Made by a program: the position numbers and the translations under genes | Notes under the pieces: generated by a model | Seen by the model: the letters and a program-made list of their open reading frames with translations, nothing else | Told to the model about the DNA's origin: nothing | Databases searched by the model: none | In this document: piece after piece, positions 54,724-63,393 of the stretch | Layout: every line of letters begins with the position of its first letter | Numbering within the stretch: position 1 is the first letter of the stretch | Assembly (NCBI RefSeq): GCF_016887565.1 | Contig: NZ_CP069396.1 | Span: 6,368,001 to 6,432,000 of the forward strand | Reading direction: 5' to 3' | Origin: Archangium violaceum | GTDB lineage: Bacteria; Myxococcota; Myxococcia; Myxococcales; Myxococcaceae | Length of the DNA: 64,000 nucleotides

Positions 54724-57700
54724 GCCGGTCTTCCCGAGGCGCTGCCACTCCCGAAGGATCTGCTGATGCGCGGCGATGCCGAGGAACGAGCGCCGGAGCC
54801 CTTCGTCGTGGAGCCTCCTGGCCCAGTCCTGGAGGTGGCGGTGGGCCGTCTCCAGCACCCCCTTCGCGCGTGAGTCCTGATGCGCCTGGAGGACCCGGAA
54901 GCAGACCAGACGGATCCAGAAAGGCTCCTCGGTCCCATCGAGCCGCCCGCCCCGCTCCAGGTGCGCGAGGATCTCCTCCACGTACCCCAGGGCCTCGCGC
55001 ACCTCACCGGCGGTGAGCGCCACCGCCGCCAGGCCCGCGACGGACTCCATCTCCAGGTGCGGCATCCGCGCCGCCACCCGGATGCTCCGGGCCCGCTGGT
55101 AGGCCTCGCGGGCCTCCGGGATGCGATCCAGCGCGGCCAGGGCATGGCCCCGCGTCATCCACGCGAACCCCTGGTACCGGGTGCTGCCGATATCCTGGCC
55201 GATCCGCAGCGCCTGATCGGCCAGCTCCAGCGCGGACGAGGCATGCCCCTGGAAATAGTGCAGCAGCGCCAGGTTGCAGCGGTCCACGCACTCCCAGAAC
55301 CGGTAGCCGATCACCCGGCTGAACTGGAGCGTCTGCTCGAAGTCGGCCCGCGCCTCGGCGAACTCTCCCAGGCTCTTGCGCAGGTACGCCAGGTGCCTCA
55401 GCGCCGAGAACTCCAGCCAGCGGTCCTCCATCGCCCGGCAGAAGGGGAGCACCCGCTGCACGTAGGACAGGCTCGTCGCCAGGTCTCCCGTCTCCTGGAT
55501 GACCGCGCTCAGGTTGAGCAGGTTCTCCACCTCCAGGTGCGCGAGCCTCGCGGACTCGGCCAGCACCAGGCTGCGCTCGAAGTGGCTCCGGGCGCTCGTG
55601 AAGTCTCCCTGGTGGTGCCTCAGCATCCGCCCCCACCGCAGGTAGCCGAGCGCCTCGCTGGCCACGTCTCCCGTCTCCTGCGCCAGCCGGATCGCCTTGC
55701 GCACCGCCTCCACGCCCGACTCGAGCTCTCCGACCTCCGAGGCGTAGAGCGCCCGGCGCAGCGCCGCCTCGGCCTGCCGCCGCGGGTCGCCGAGGATGTC
55801 CGCCAGCACCTCCATCATCTCCAGATCCCGCCGCTGCACCCGGCGCTCGCCCATCACGGCGTGGACCTTCTCCCGTGCCGCCACGATGGCGTAGCGCTCG
55901 GCGAGATCCGTCTCGGGCGTCAGCGCCAGGGCCCGCTCCAGGAACGAGCGGGCCTCCGCGTTGGCGAACAGGACCAGGGCCTCCTCTCCCGCCCGCCGCA
56001 GGTAGACGGCCGCCCGCACCGCCTGTCCGGAGGCCTCCAGGTGGTCCGCGATCAGCCCGAGGTGCTCCCGCGAGCGCTCGCCTCCGCGCGCCAGCAGCCA
56101 CTCGGCGATGCGCCCGTGGAAGGCGCGCCGCTCGCGCTTGAGCACGGTGTCGTAGGCCACCTCGCGCACGATGGCGTGCTTGAAGATGTACTCGCGCGTG
56201 CCGGCGAACGCCGGGCTGGACTGCTCGAAGATGAGCTCCCGCTCCTGGAGGGCGAGCAGGGCCTCGTGGACCGCGATGGGCGCGGCCCCCTCCCGTCCCA
56301 TGCTCGCGAGCGCCTCGTCCCAGAAGATGCGGCCCACCACCGAGGCGCGCTGGAGGATCTCCCGCTCGTGCACGGGAATGCTGTCCAGCCGCGCCTGGAG
56401 GACGCCGCTCAAGGTCGAGGGAACCTTGAGCGAGGTGAGCCGGCGTGGCTCGACGCGCCAGCGCTCGCCATCCACGAGGATGACGCCCTCCTCGAGGAGC
56501 ATCTGGATGAGCTCCTCCAGGTAGAACGGGTTGCCCTCGGCGCGGCTGACCACGAGCTCGTGGAGGGCGGGGGGGATGTCCTCCACCTTGCGCAGCAGCT
56601 CCGCCACCAGCTGGTGGCTGTCCGCCGGGGACAGGGGCCTCAGCTCGAGCCGGAGGTGCGCGGGGTCCAGGTCCCATTCGGGCCGCCGCTCGAAGAGCTC
56701 GGGCCTGGCGGTGCAGAGCACCAGGAGCCGCTCGGGCGCCAGCGTCTGGAGCAGGCGCTCCAGGAGATCCAACGCGCTGTCATCCGCCCAGTGGATGTCC
56801 TCCAGGAAGAGGACCATGGGCTCGCGGCTCAGGAGGGCCCGGAAGTACTCGCTGAGGGCGGCGAGGCCCCGGGCCCGACGGCTCTGCTCGTCCGTGGGGG
56901 TGCCCTTCACATGGGGGCTGTCGCTGAAGTCGAAGCCGAGGAGCGAGCCGGCCAGGTGGGCGCGGCCGCGGCTCGAGTCCTCGGGGCCGAGCGCCTCGCG
57001 GAAGGCATCCTCCATCCGATCGCGCACCACGCTGGGGGGATCGCTCTCCTGCAGCTGCAGGTGGAAGGAGAAGAGATCCCGGAGCAGGGCGTTGGGGTGC
57101 CTGCGCATCTCCGGGCTGGCACGTCCGCGCAGGCACCGGGGGGGCTGGGGCAGGGACTCGAGCCAGGTCTCGAACTCCCCGAGCAGCCGTGACTTGCCCA
57201 TGCCGGCCTCGCCGGTGAGCGTCACCCGCTGGCAACCGCCCCCGGAGACCGCCGCGGACAGGGCCTCGCGCAGGCGGCGCGACTCCTCCTCGCGTCCCAC
57301 CAGCCGGGACCAGACGCCCTCCAGGCCCCGGCCTTGCCGGCGGAAGGCGTGCGGCCGGGCCGCCGTCACCCGGTACACCTGGAGCGGCTCCTGCTTGCCC
57401 TTCAGGCGGAGGGGGGCCTGGGGCTCGACGTCGAAGGCCCCGCTCACGTGGCGGTACGTGCCGTGCGAGATGAGGATGGTGCCCTCGGCCGCGGCCTGCT
57501 CCAGGCGGCTGGCCGTGTTGACGGTGTCTCCCATCACCGTGAGCTCCCCGAGCGTGCCCACCACGCCCAGGAGCACCGGGCCCGTGTGGACGCCGATGCG
57601 CATGCGCAGGCCCTCGGGGGGACCGGCCAGGAAGGAGGAGAGCTGCGCCTGGATGTCCAGCGCGGCGTGGAGCGCCTGCTCCGGATCATCCTCGCGCGCA

Positions 57701-58035
57701 CCGTCCGCGCCCCAGAGCGCCATCACCGCATCGCCGATGTGCTTGTCGATCCGCCCCCCGTGCCGGACGATGGCCGCGTCCACACGCTCCCAGAGGGCGT
57801 TCATCAGCTCGCTGACGTCCTCCGGGTCCATGCGCTCGCTCATGGCGGTGAAGCCGCAGAGGTCGCCGAAGAGCACCGTGACGTGGCGGCGCTCCAGGGG
57901 CACCTGGGAGGCCAACGCCGCGATCCGGGCGCGCAACGCCACCAGCGCGGCCTCGACGGCCTCGTCGCCCAGGGCTGGGCGCTGTTGCTCCAGCATGGCG
58001 ATCGCCCGCAGGAGCAGGTCGCGTTCGTTTCTCAT
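54721..58035 (-). CDS. Adenylate cyclase-AAA ATPase-TPR signalling protein
   Basis: 1104 residues. A class III cyclase domain (about 45-225) has metal-binding Asp58 (LFGDLCGFTAMSE) and Asp102 (DKHIGDAVMALWG), Lys98 and the Asp of TVMGDTVNTASRLE, the Lys/Asp pair that selects ATP. A NTPase domain follows with Walker A GEAGMGKSRL (about 272-281) and Walker B MVLFLEDIHWADDSALDLLE, then a long helical TPR-rich region to the end, as in AcyC/LuxR-type ATPase signalling proteins. Cytosolic. Its TAG stop is at the boundary of the MITE-like element; the stop was regenerated. Divergent from the LRR gene with 77 bases between starts. ATG 58035. Confidence 0.93.
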   Translation of the reverse strand: MRNERDLLLRAIAMLEQQRPALGDEAVEAALVALRARIAALASQVPLERRHVTVLFGDLCGFTAMSERMDPEDVSELMNALWERVDAAIVRHGGRIDKHIGDAVMALWGADGAREDDPEQALHAALDIQAQLSSFLAGPPEGLRMRIGVHTGPVLLGVVGTLGELTVMGDTVNTASRLEQAAAEGTILISHGTYRHVSGAFDVEPQAPLRLKGKQEPLQVYRVTAARPHAFRRQGRGLEGVWSRLVGREEESRRLREALSAAVSGGGCQRVTLTGEAGMGKSRLLGEFETWLESLPQPPRCLRGRASPEMRRHPNALLRDLFSFHLQLQESDPPSVVRDRMEDAFREALGPEDSSRGRAHLAGSLLGFDFSDSPHVKGTPTDEQSRRARGLAALSEYFRALLSREPMVLFLEDIHWADDSALDLLERLLQTLAPERLLVLCTARPELFERRPEWDLDPAHLRLELRPLSPADSHQLVAELLRKVEDIPPALHELVVSRAEGNPFYLEELIQMLLEEGVILVDGERWRVEPRRLTSLKVPSTLSGVLQARLDSIPVHEREILQRASVVGRIFWDEALASMGREGAAPIAVHEALLALQERELIFEQSSPAFAGTREYIFKHAIVREVAYDTVLKRERRAFHGRIAEWLLARGGERSREHLGLIADHLEASGQAVRAAVYLRRAGEEALVLFANAEARSFLERALALTPETDLAERYAIVAAREKVHAVMGERRVQRRDLEMMEVLADILGDPRRQAEAALRRALYASEVGELESGVEAVRKAIRLAQETGDVASEALGYLRWGRMLRHHQGDFTSARSHFERSLVLAESARLAHLEVENLLNLSAVIQETGDLATSLSYVQRVLPFCRAMEDRWLEFSALRHLAYLRKSLGEFAEARADFEQTLQFSRVIGYRFWECVDRCNLALLHYFQGHASSALELADQALRIGQDIGSTRYQGFAWMTRGHALAALDRIPEAREAYQRARSIRVAARMPHLEMESVAGLAAVALTAGEVREALGYVEEILAHLERGGRLDGTEEPFWIRLVCFRVLQAHQDSRAKGVLETAHRHLQDWARRLHDEGLRRSFLGIAAHQQILREWQRLGKTG

Positions 58036-58112
58036 CGTCGTTTCGGCGCCGCCATGCTTTCCGTACTCTACGTTAGGGAAACGTTCGGGCGAGATTCAAC
58101 CAACGGAGAGTA

Positions 58113-59432
58113 GTGACCCCACGGGTTGCGGACGGAGTGCAAGTGGACTCTAACGCTTCCCCCATGCCCACCCTGGATGATTTCGAGGCACTGCTCCGGC
58201 ACACCGGTCTCCTGGCTGACGGGCAATCCCTTCCTGTCGTGACAAGGGACCGGTTCGACAGCGAGGCCGAGGGGGCCGGTGTCCTGGTCGGCAACGACAC
58301 CGTCCTGGCCCTGTCACTCCGGAGCCTCGGCCTGATGTCCCTCCCCGAGTCGCTCGGTGAGCTCATCCACCTCCAACGGCTCGACGTGACGGAGAACCAG
58401 CTCACCTCCCTGCCCGAGAGCGTGGGACGGCTGCGGCACCTGAAGCGGCTGGGGGCCGACGACAATCAGCTGGTGGCGCTCCCCGAGTCGCTGGGGGAGC
58501 TGAGCGCGCTCGAACAGCTCTTCGTGGATGGCAACCGGCTCACCGCCTTCCCCACGGGCCTGGAGCGGCTGATACGGCTCCAGAGGCTGGACGCGCGCCG
58601 CAACCAACTGGCCACCCTGCCAGAGAGCCTCGGCCGGTTGACGGGACTCGAGGATCTGCGGCTGGGAAGGAACCTCCTGACGTCCGTGCCCGAGTCGCTC
58701 TGGAACCTGACGAACCTCCAGACGCTGGACCTGGGGGAGAATCACCTCGAGTCCCTGTCCGATGGCATCGGGCACCTGTCGAAGCTGCGGATGCTGGACC
58801 TGGGGCACAACGCGTTGACCGCGGTGCCCGAGTCGCTCGGCGACCTGACGGGTCTGTCCGGGTATCTCTACCTCAGCGACAACCGGCTCACGTCCCTGCC
58901 CGCGTCGCTCGGGAAGCTGCGAGCACTGAGGTATTTCAATGCCACGGACAACCAACTGCGGACGCTCCCCGACACCCTGGGCGGGATGGAGTCCCTCATC
59001 GAGCTCCGCCTGTACGACAATCAGCTGACGGAGCTTCCTCCCTCGCTGGGCAATCTGGCGAACCTCCTGGAACTCCATCTGAAGAACAACGCGCTGGTGT
59101 CGCTCCCGGAGTCCATGGGCCGACTGAGGAGCCTCAGGAAGCTCAGCCTGGAGAACAACCGGCTCACGGCGCTCCCCGAGTCACTGGGGGGTCTCACGCG
59201 GCTCGTGGAGCTCGACTTGAGGAACAACAGGCTGGGGGCGCTCCCAGAGTCGATCGGCGGTCTCACCGGGCTCGTGTCCCTCGACTTGAGGGGCAACAGG
59301 CTGCGTGCGCTCCCCGCGAGCATCGGAGACCTGCCGAACCTCGAGAAGCTCGACCTGCGGTGGAACAAGTTGTCGTCCCTTCCCGGGTGGCTCGAGCGTC
59401 TCGAGCGGCGCGGATGCACGGTCTTCACGTGA
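58113..59432 (+). CDS. Leucine-rich-repeat protein (16 repeats)
   Basis: 439 residues. After a 65-residue N-terminal part, 16 consecutive 23-residue LRRs run almost to the C-terminus with consensus LxxLxLxxNxLTxLPESLGxL, the bacterial/plant-type LRR. No signal peptide, membrane helix or catalytic domain is visible, so it is probably a cytosolic or translocated protein-protein interaction scaffold. GTG 58113 with GGAG just upstream is preferred; ATG 58164 (MPTLDDFEALL) is the alternative. Divergent from the cyclase gene; shared regulation is possible. Confidence 0.9.
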   Translation: MTPRVADGVQVDSNASPMPTLDDFEALLRHTGLLADGQSLPVVTRDRFDSEAEGAGVLVGNDTVLALSLRSLGLMSLPESLGELIHLQRLDVTENQLTSLPESVGRLRHLKRLGADDNQLVALPESLGELSALEQLFVDGNRLTAFPTGLERLIRLQRLDARRNQLATLPESLGRLTGLEDLRLGRNLLTSVPESLWNLTNLQTLDLGENHLESLSDGIGHLSKLRMLDLGHNALTAVPESLGDLTGLSGYLYLSDNRLTSLPASLGKLRALRYFNATDNQLRTLPDTLGGMESLIELRLYDNQLTELPPSLGNLANLLELHLKNNALVSLPESMGRLRSLRKLSLENNRLTALPESLGGLTRLVELDLRNNRLGALPESIGGLTGLVSLDLRGNRLRALPASIGDLPNLEKLDLRWNKLSSLPGWLERLERRGCTVFT

Positions 59433-59501
59433 GTCCTACCCAGGGGCCACACCACGGTGCTCACCCGGGTGTCATGAGCTCCCGGGGCCTGACCTGGACC
59501 C

Positions 59502-60071
59502 TCAGCGCGAGAAGATGGGGTGCGTCTCCAACCAGGAGACGAAGAGCGCATCCGCGAAGGACTTCCCGGCAATGGTGATGCCATGGGAAGCCTCGCCGTC
59601 CACGTGGAGCCCTCCACCGGGGACGTAGGTGAGGACGAGCTCTCCTCCCTCGGGCACATCCCGCAGCGAGGCGAGCAGCTGCTCCAGGTTGTCCCGCAGG
59701 GGCGTGTCGCGCAGCGCGGGGTTGGAGGCGAGACCGTCGCGGAAGGCCTCCACGAGCTGGTCCCTCCGCACATCGCGCAGGAAGCGGAACTGCAGCCGTT
59801 TGACGCAGTTGGCCGAGATGACCTCGGACTGCTTGGGCGACACCTGCTCCAGGTACAGCGACCAGATGTAGACCTTGAAGAAGAGCTTCTCCTTCAGCTC
59901 CATGTGAGCCAGGGAGACCCGCCGCCCTTCCAGCGTCAGCGAGTCTGGCACCCGCACTCCCGCCAGCTCCCGGGCCTCCACCACACTCGCCGTGAGCATC
60001 AGCCCCACCACGAGTCCCCATCCCCCCGCCCGCCACCCGCTCCACGTCATCCGTCTGGCCCTCCGCACCAT
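59502..60071 (-). CDS. Secreted chalcone-isomerase-like protein
   Basis: 189-residue protein with a signal/anchor (WGLVVGLMLTASVVEA) followed by a chalcone-isomerase-like fold: VRVPDSLTLEGRRVSLAHME, KLFFKVYIWSLYL, KRLQFRFLRDVRRDQLVEAF and the C-terminal IAGKSFADALFVSWLETHPI. Bacterial members of this family are periplasmic and lack the flavonoid-isomerase site; their function is unknown. Start is uncertain: ATG 60071, ATG 60050 (directly before the hydrophobic part) or GTG 60113. Convergent with the LRR gene. Confidence 0.8.
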   Translation of the reverse strand: MVRRARRMTWSGWRAGGWGLVVGLMLTASVVEARELAGVRVPDSLTLEGRRVSLAHMELKEKLFFKVYIWSLYLEQVSPKQSEVISANCVKRLQFRFLRDVRRDQLVEAFRDGLASNPALRDTPLRDNLEQLLASLRDVPEGGELVLTYVPGGGLHVDGEASHGITIAGKSFADALFVSWLETHPIFSR

Positions 60072-60348
60072 CTCCAACCGGATACCGGGAAAAGGTGTGA
60101 ATGGAGGCGCCACTCAGCCAGCGCCCCTGCCGCGTGAGGCCACCGCTCCTGTCAGATTCAGAGCAGAGCCCTCACCCTCGTCGTCGTCGCCAATGCCTGA
60201 ACGACAGGATTCCAGTGAAAACATGGTAGCTGGGATCGCCAACATGTTTCAACACCAACTTCACGAGGCGTCCCTTCTCTCCGTGTGAGAAATCGGGGCA
60301 AGTTTGGATGCCATCGCTCCAGCTGGAATGGAGGCGAGAGGAAGGCGC

Positions 60349-60795
60349 ATGCCCTTCACCCTCGACGATTCACTCTGGCCGCTGCTCATCATCCGCCTGT
60401 CGGGGACGTTGTCGGACCTGGAATACGAGAAGTTCCTCGAACGGCTGTCCGGCTTCCTGCATCGGCGGGAGCCGTACTTCAGCATCGTCGACACGAGCCA
60501 GTCCGGCCTGCCGAACAGCGCACAGCGCCAGCGCCAGGTGGAGTTTGGCCGGACGCACGATGAGCTGGAGCGAACGTGGGGGCGCGCAACGGCCTTCATC
60601 GTCACCTCGCCCTTCGTGCGGGTGGCCATGAGCCTCTACTTCCATGTCCGGCCCCTGCAGGTACCGCATGTCATCGTCGACGACATGGGCACGGCGCTGG
60701 CGTGGATCGCGAGCCGGATGGAGAGCACCGGCTACAAGGCCGAGGCCGAGCGCGTGCGTGAGCATCTCCGCTCGCGTGCCCAGCGCACCGCCTGA
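60349..60795 (+). CDS. STAS-like cytosolic protein
   Basis: 148-residue protein beginning MPFTLDDSLWPLLIIRLSGT, with a first strand, LSDLEYEKFLERLSGFLHRR helix, YFSIVDTSQSG strand-loop, and C-terminal helices (GTALAWIASRMESTGYKAEA). The order of strands and helices resembles STAS/SpoIIAA-like domains known from myxobacterial hypothetical proteins, where the loop SIVDTS would hold the site. ATG 60349 is preferred because GAGAGGAAGG precedes it; the longer frame from 60304 has no support. Role unknown, possibly anti-sigma or signalling. The 277 bases upstream (60072-60348) hold no other recognisable feature. Confidence 0.75.
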   Translation: MPFTLDDSLWPLLIIRLSGTLSDLEYEKFLERLSGFLHRREPYFSIVDTSQSGLPNSAQRQRQVEFGRTHDELERTWGRATAFIVTSPFVRVAMSLYFHVRPLQVPHVIVDDMGTALAWIASRMESTGYKAEAERVREHLRSRAQRTA

Positions 60796-60836
60796 GCGCG
60801 CGAAGTCGCTTCGTGGTCACGGCTGTTGGGCCGTGG

Positions 60837-62132
60837 CTAGCCACGCTGCTTGCGCTCATAGAGCTGCATCAGGGGCGTCACCGAGATGCCGTGCACGAGG
60901 ATGGACACGGCCACCACGGTGAGCACGAGTGGAACGAGCTGGTGCGCCAGCGCTCCCCGCACGCCGTGGTTGAGGGCATAGAAGAGGTAATAGAGCGAGC
61001 CGATGCCACGGATGCCGAACCAGCCCATCAACCCGCGCTGGGAGGAGGAGGTGCTCGAGCCCACGAGCGTGACGAGCACGGAGATGGGGCGGATGGCGAG
61101 GAAGAGCAGGGGAGTGAACCAGAGCGCCTCCGTGGGCAGCGGGATGCGCGCGAGCAGGATGCCGAGGATCACCACGAGGCTCACCTCGCCGATGCGCTCG
61201 ATCTGCTCATTGAAGTTGAGCACCGCGTTGGCCATGTAGGAGGGAGCATGCTCCGGGTGGATGGCGGCTTCCGGGCCGTTGTGGGCGTGTGCGGCCTGCT
61301 CCACGTCCTCGGGGGGCTTGCCGTGGTTGGACTTCTTCTCGATGCGCCGCAGCGCGAGCCCGGCGGCGAACACCGCGAGGAAGCCGTAGGCGTGCAGCAG
61401 CAGCGCCACCCCGTACGAGAGCGCGATGAGGCCCAGGGCGAGGAAGTCGTCGAGCCCCACCGCCTCGCGATGGGTGCGCCGCAGATAGATGACGAGCCGC
61501 CCGACGACATTGCCCAGCGCCGTGCCCACGCCGATCCCCGCCACCACCGCCCACACCAGGTCCACCGCTACCCAGCGCCACAGGCCCTCACCCAGCGGGT
61601 GCAGCCCGAGCAGCCCCAGGCCGAGCATCACGAAGGGAAAGGCCGTGCCGTCGTTGAAGCCCGCCTCGCCGGTGAGTCCGAAGCGCAGGGCGTCCTGCTG
61701 GAAGGGGTGCTCCATCTGCACGTCCGAGGCGAGCACCGGATCCGTCGGGGCGAGCACCGCGCCCAGGAGGATGGCCGCGCCCAGGGGCAGGCCCAGCAAC
61801 CAGACCCCCGCGGCGGTCACGAGCCCGATGGTGCACACCATGGCCAGCGAGGCGAGCCGCACGGCGATGCGCCACCGCGAGTCGCGCAGGGGCGCCCGCA
61901 GCTTCAGCCCCGCGGTGAAGAGGGAGACGAGCACCGCCACCTCGGTGAGGTGCTCGAGGAGTTTCGTCTGCACCTGGGCATCCAGCCGGCCGAGGCCGAG
62001 CTTCCCCAGGACGAAGCCCACCACCAGGTAGAGCAGCGAGGTGGACAGTGGCAGGCGCTTGAGGACGGAGCCCCCGAGTGCCATGGCGATGAGCAGCACG
62101 CCGACCACGATGAACCAGATCACGATCTGCAT
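60837..62132 (-). CDS. CPA1-type Na+/H+ antiporter
   Basis: 431-residue inner-membrane exchanger with about 12 helices. The ion-binding region of the CPA1 type is visible as LAPTDPVLASDVQ (around 128-140) and GEAGFNDGTAFPFVML (around 154-169), the N-D pair being the transport site. Additional landmarks: SLLYLVVGFVLGKLGLG and GWFGIRGIGSLYYLFYALN. The hydrophilic loop KKSNHGKPPEDVEQAAHAHN is His-rich and may sense pH. Single gene, convergent with the STAS-like gene. It may help in Na+ or pH homeostasis. Confidence 0.92.
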   Translation of the reverse strand: MQIVIWFIVVGVLLIAMALGGSVLKRLPLSTSLLYLVVGFVLGKLGLGRLDAQVQTKLLEHLTEVAVLVSLFTAGLKLRAPLRDSRWRIAVRLASLAMVCTIGLVTAAGVWLLGLPLGAAILLGAVLAPTDPVLASDVQMEHPFQQDALRFGLTGEAGFNDGTAFPFVMLGLGLLGLHPLGEGLWRWVAVDLVWAVVAGIGVGTALGNVVGRLVIYLRRTHREAVGLDDFLALGLIALSYGVALLLHAYGFLAVFAAGLALRRIEKKSNHGKPPEDVEQAAHAHNGPEAAIHPEHAPSYMANAVLNFNEQIERIGEVSLVVILGILLARIPLPTEALWFTPLLFLAIRPISVLVTLVGSSTSSSQRGLMGWFGIRGIGSLYYLFYALNHGVRGALAHQLVPLVLTVVAVSILVHGISVTPLMQLYERKQRG

Positions 62133-62171
62133 GGGGGCCGGCGGCTCTCGCGGCGGGCGTGGACGCCCGGC

Positions 62172-62660
62172 TCAGTGCTCGTGATCGTCGTCCGGACCGT
62201 GCGCGTGCCCGTGCTCGAGCTCCTCCTCGGTGGCCTTGCGCACCTCGCGCACGGTCACCTCGAAGTGGAGCGTCTTGCCCGCCAGCGGGTGGTTGAAGTC
62301 CACCACCACCGTCTTGGGGCGCACCTCCTTCACCAGGAAGTCCACGTCGTCGCCCTCTTCATCCGTGGCGGTCACGACGCCGCCCGCCTCCAGCTCCATG
62401 TCCGGCGGGAAGTCCTCGCGCGGCACCTCCTCCACGCCATCCGGATCGTAATCCCCGTACCCCTCCTCGGGAGTGACCTGGACCTTCAGCGAGTCGCCCA
62501 CCTTCTTGCCCGCGAGCGCCTTCTCCAGCCCTGGGACGATCTGCTCGTGGCCGTGCAGGTAGACGAGCGGATCTCCCGCGTCGCTCTCGTCGATGGTCTT
62601 CCCGTCTCCCAGATGCAGCCGGTAGTCGATGGAGACGACGCTGTCCTTCGCGATTTCCAT
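62172..62660 (-). CDS. slyD: FKBP-type peptidyl-prolyl isomerase SlyD
   Basis: 162-residue cis-trans prolyl isomerase and metallochaperone. The FKBP part is residues 1-75 and 120-145 (VVSIDYRLHLGDGKTIDESD, LVYLHGHEQIVPGLEKALAG), the IF chaperone insert lies between (VTPEEGYGDYDPDGVEEVPR), and the tail HGHAHGPDDDHEH is the metal-binding His/Asp-rich end, here short. The ATG at 62660 begins at the conserved fold; earlier codons have no support. The antiporter gene on the same strand begins 40 bases after its stop, so the two may share a transcript. Confidence 0.93.
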   Translation of the reverse strand: MEIAKDSVVSIDYRLHLGDGKTIDESDAGDPLVYLHGHEQIVPGLEKALAGKKVGDSLKVQVTPEEGYGDYDPDGVEEVPREDFPPDMELEAGGVVTATDEEGDDVDFLVKEVRPKTVVVDFNHPLAGKTLHFEVTVREVRKATEEELEHGHAHGPDDDHEH

Positions 62661-62880
62661 GAGTGCCCTCCTCGGGCGTGGCAGCGAGGGGGAAGGGGAC
62701 TCCTGCCACACCTGGCTGATGATGGGGTTGCGCACGGGCTCGTGCAGCGGAGGTAGACGCTCACCTGCCTGCCAGGCGAGCGCGTGCCGGTGCCCTCTAC
62801 CACAACGGCTCGGCCGCCTGCCCACTCATTGCGGAGATCGCGTGTCCTCCCAGGCGCCTTCTGCGAGGATGCTCGGCCGC

Positions 62881-63351
62881 ATGAAGATCTGGGTCGACGC
62901 CGATGCGTGTCCGGGGCCGGTACGGGACATCCTCCTGAGGGCAGCGCAGCGCCTGGGGGTGGCCACCGTCTTCGTGGCCAACAAGCGCCTGTCGCTGCCC
63001 CGCTCGGAGCTCGTCTCCACGGTGCAGGTGGGCGCCGGGCTCGACGTGGCGGACAGCTACATCGCCGCCTCGGCCCAGACCGGGGATCTCACCGTCACCC
63101 AGGACATCCCCCTCGCCGCGCTGCTCGTCCCCAAGGGCGTGGTGGTCATCGACCCGCGCGGAGAGCTCTTCAGCGAGGAGAACATCGCCGAGCGCCTCTC
63201 CGTGCGGAACTTCATGCAGGAGCTGCGCGACAGCGGCGTGATGACCGGCGGCCCCAGTGGCTTCTCCGCCCAGGATCGCCAGCAGTTCGCCGCTACCCTG
63301 GACCGCGAGCTCACCCGGCTCCTCCGAACCGTCTCGAAACCTGGACCGTGA
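62881..63351 (+). CDS. YaiI/YqxD (DUF188) family protein
   Basis: 156-residue cytosolic protein of the DUF188 family. MKIWVDADACPGPVRDILLR at the start is the diagnostic NYN/PIN-like acidic motif, followed by VGAGLDVADSYIAASAQTGD, LTVTQDIPLAALLVPKGV and DRQQFAATLDRELTRLL at the end. The fold is related to nucleases (PIN-like), but no activity is established for this family. ATG 62881 is used because the family starts here; ATG 62869 is also in frame. Divergent from slyD. Confidence 0.92.
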   Translation: MKIWVDADACPGPVRDILLRAAQRLGVATVFVANKRLSLPRSELVSTVQVGAGLDVADSYIAASAQTGDLTVTQDIPLAALLVPKGVVVIDPRGELFSEENIAERLSVRNFMQELRDSGVMTGGPSGFSAQDRQQFAATLDRELTRLLRTVSKPGP

Positions 63352-63393
63352 AGAACACGGACCCTGGCCTCGGGATTGCTTCGCCAGGGGGTC

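Noticed and set aside
54880-57192. 770-codon plus-strand frame opposite the cyclase gene
   Set aside because: No domains, dominated by Arg/Leu/His/Glu; shadow of the cyclase-ATPase-TPR gene.
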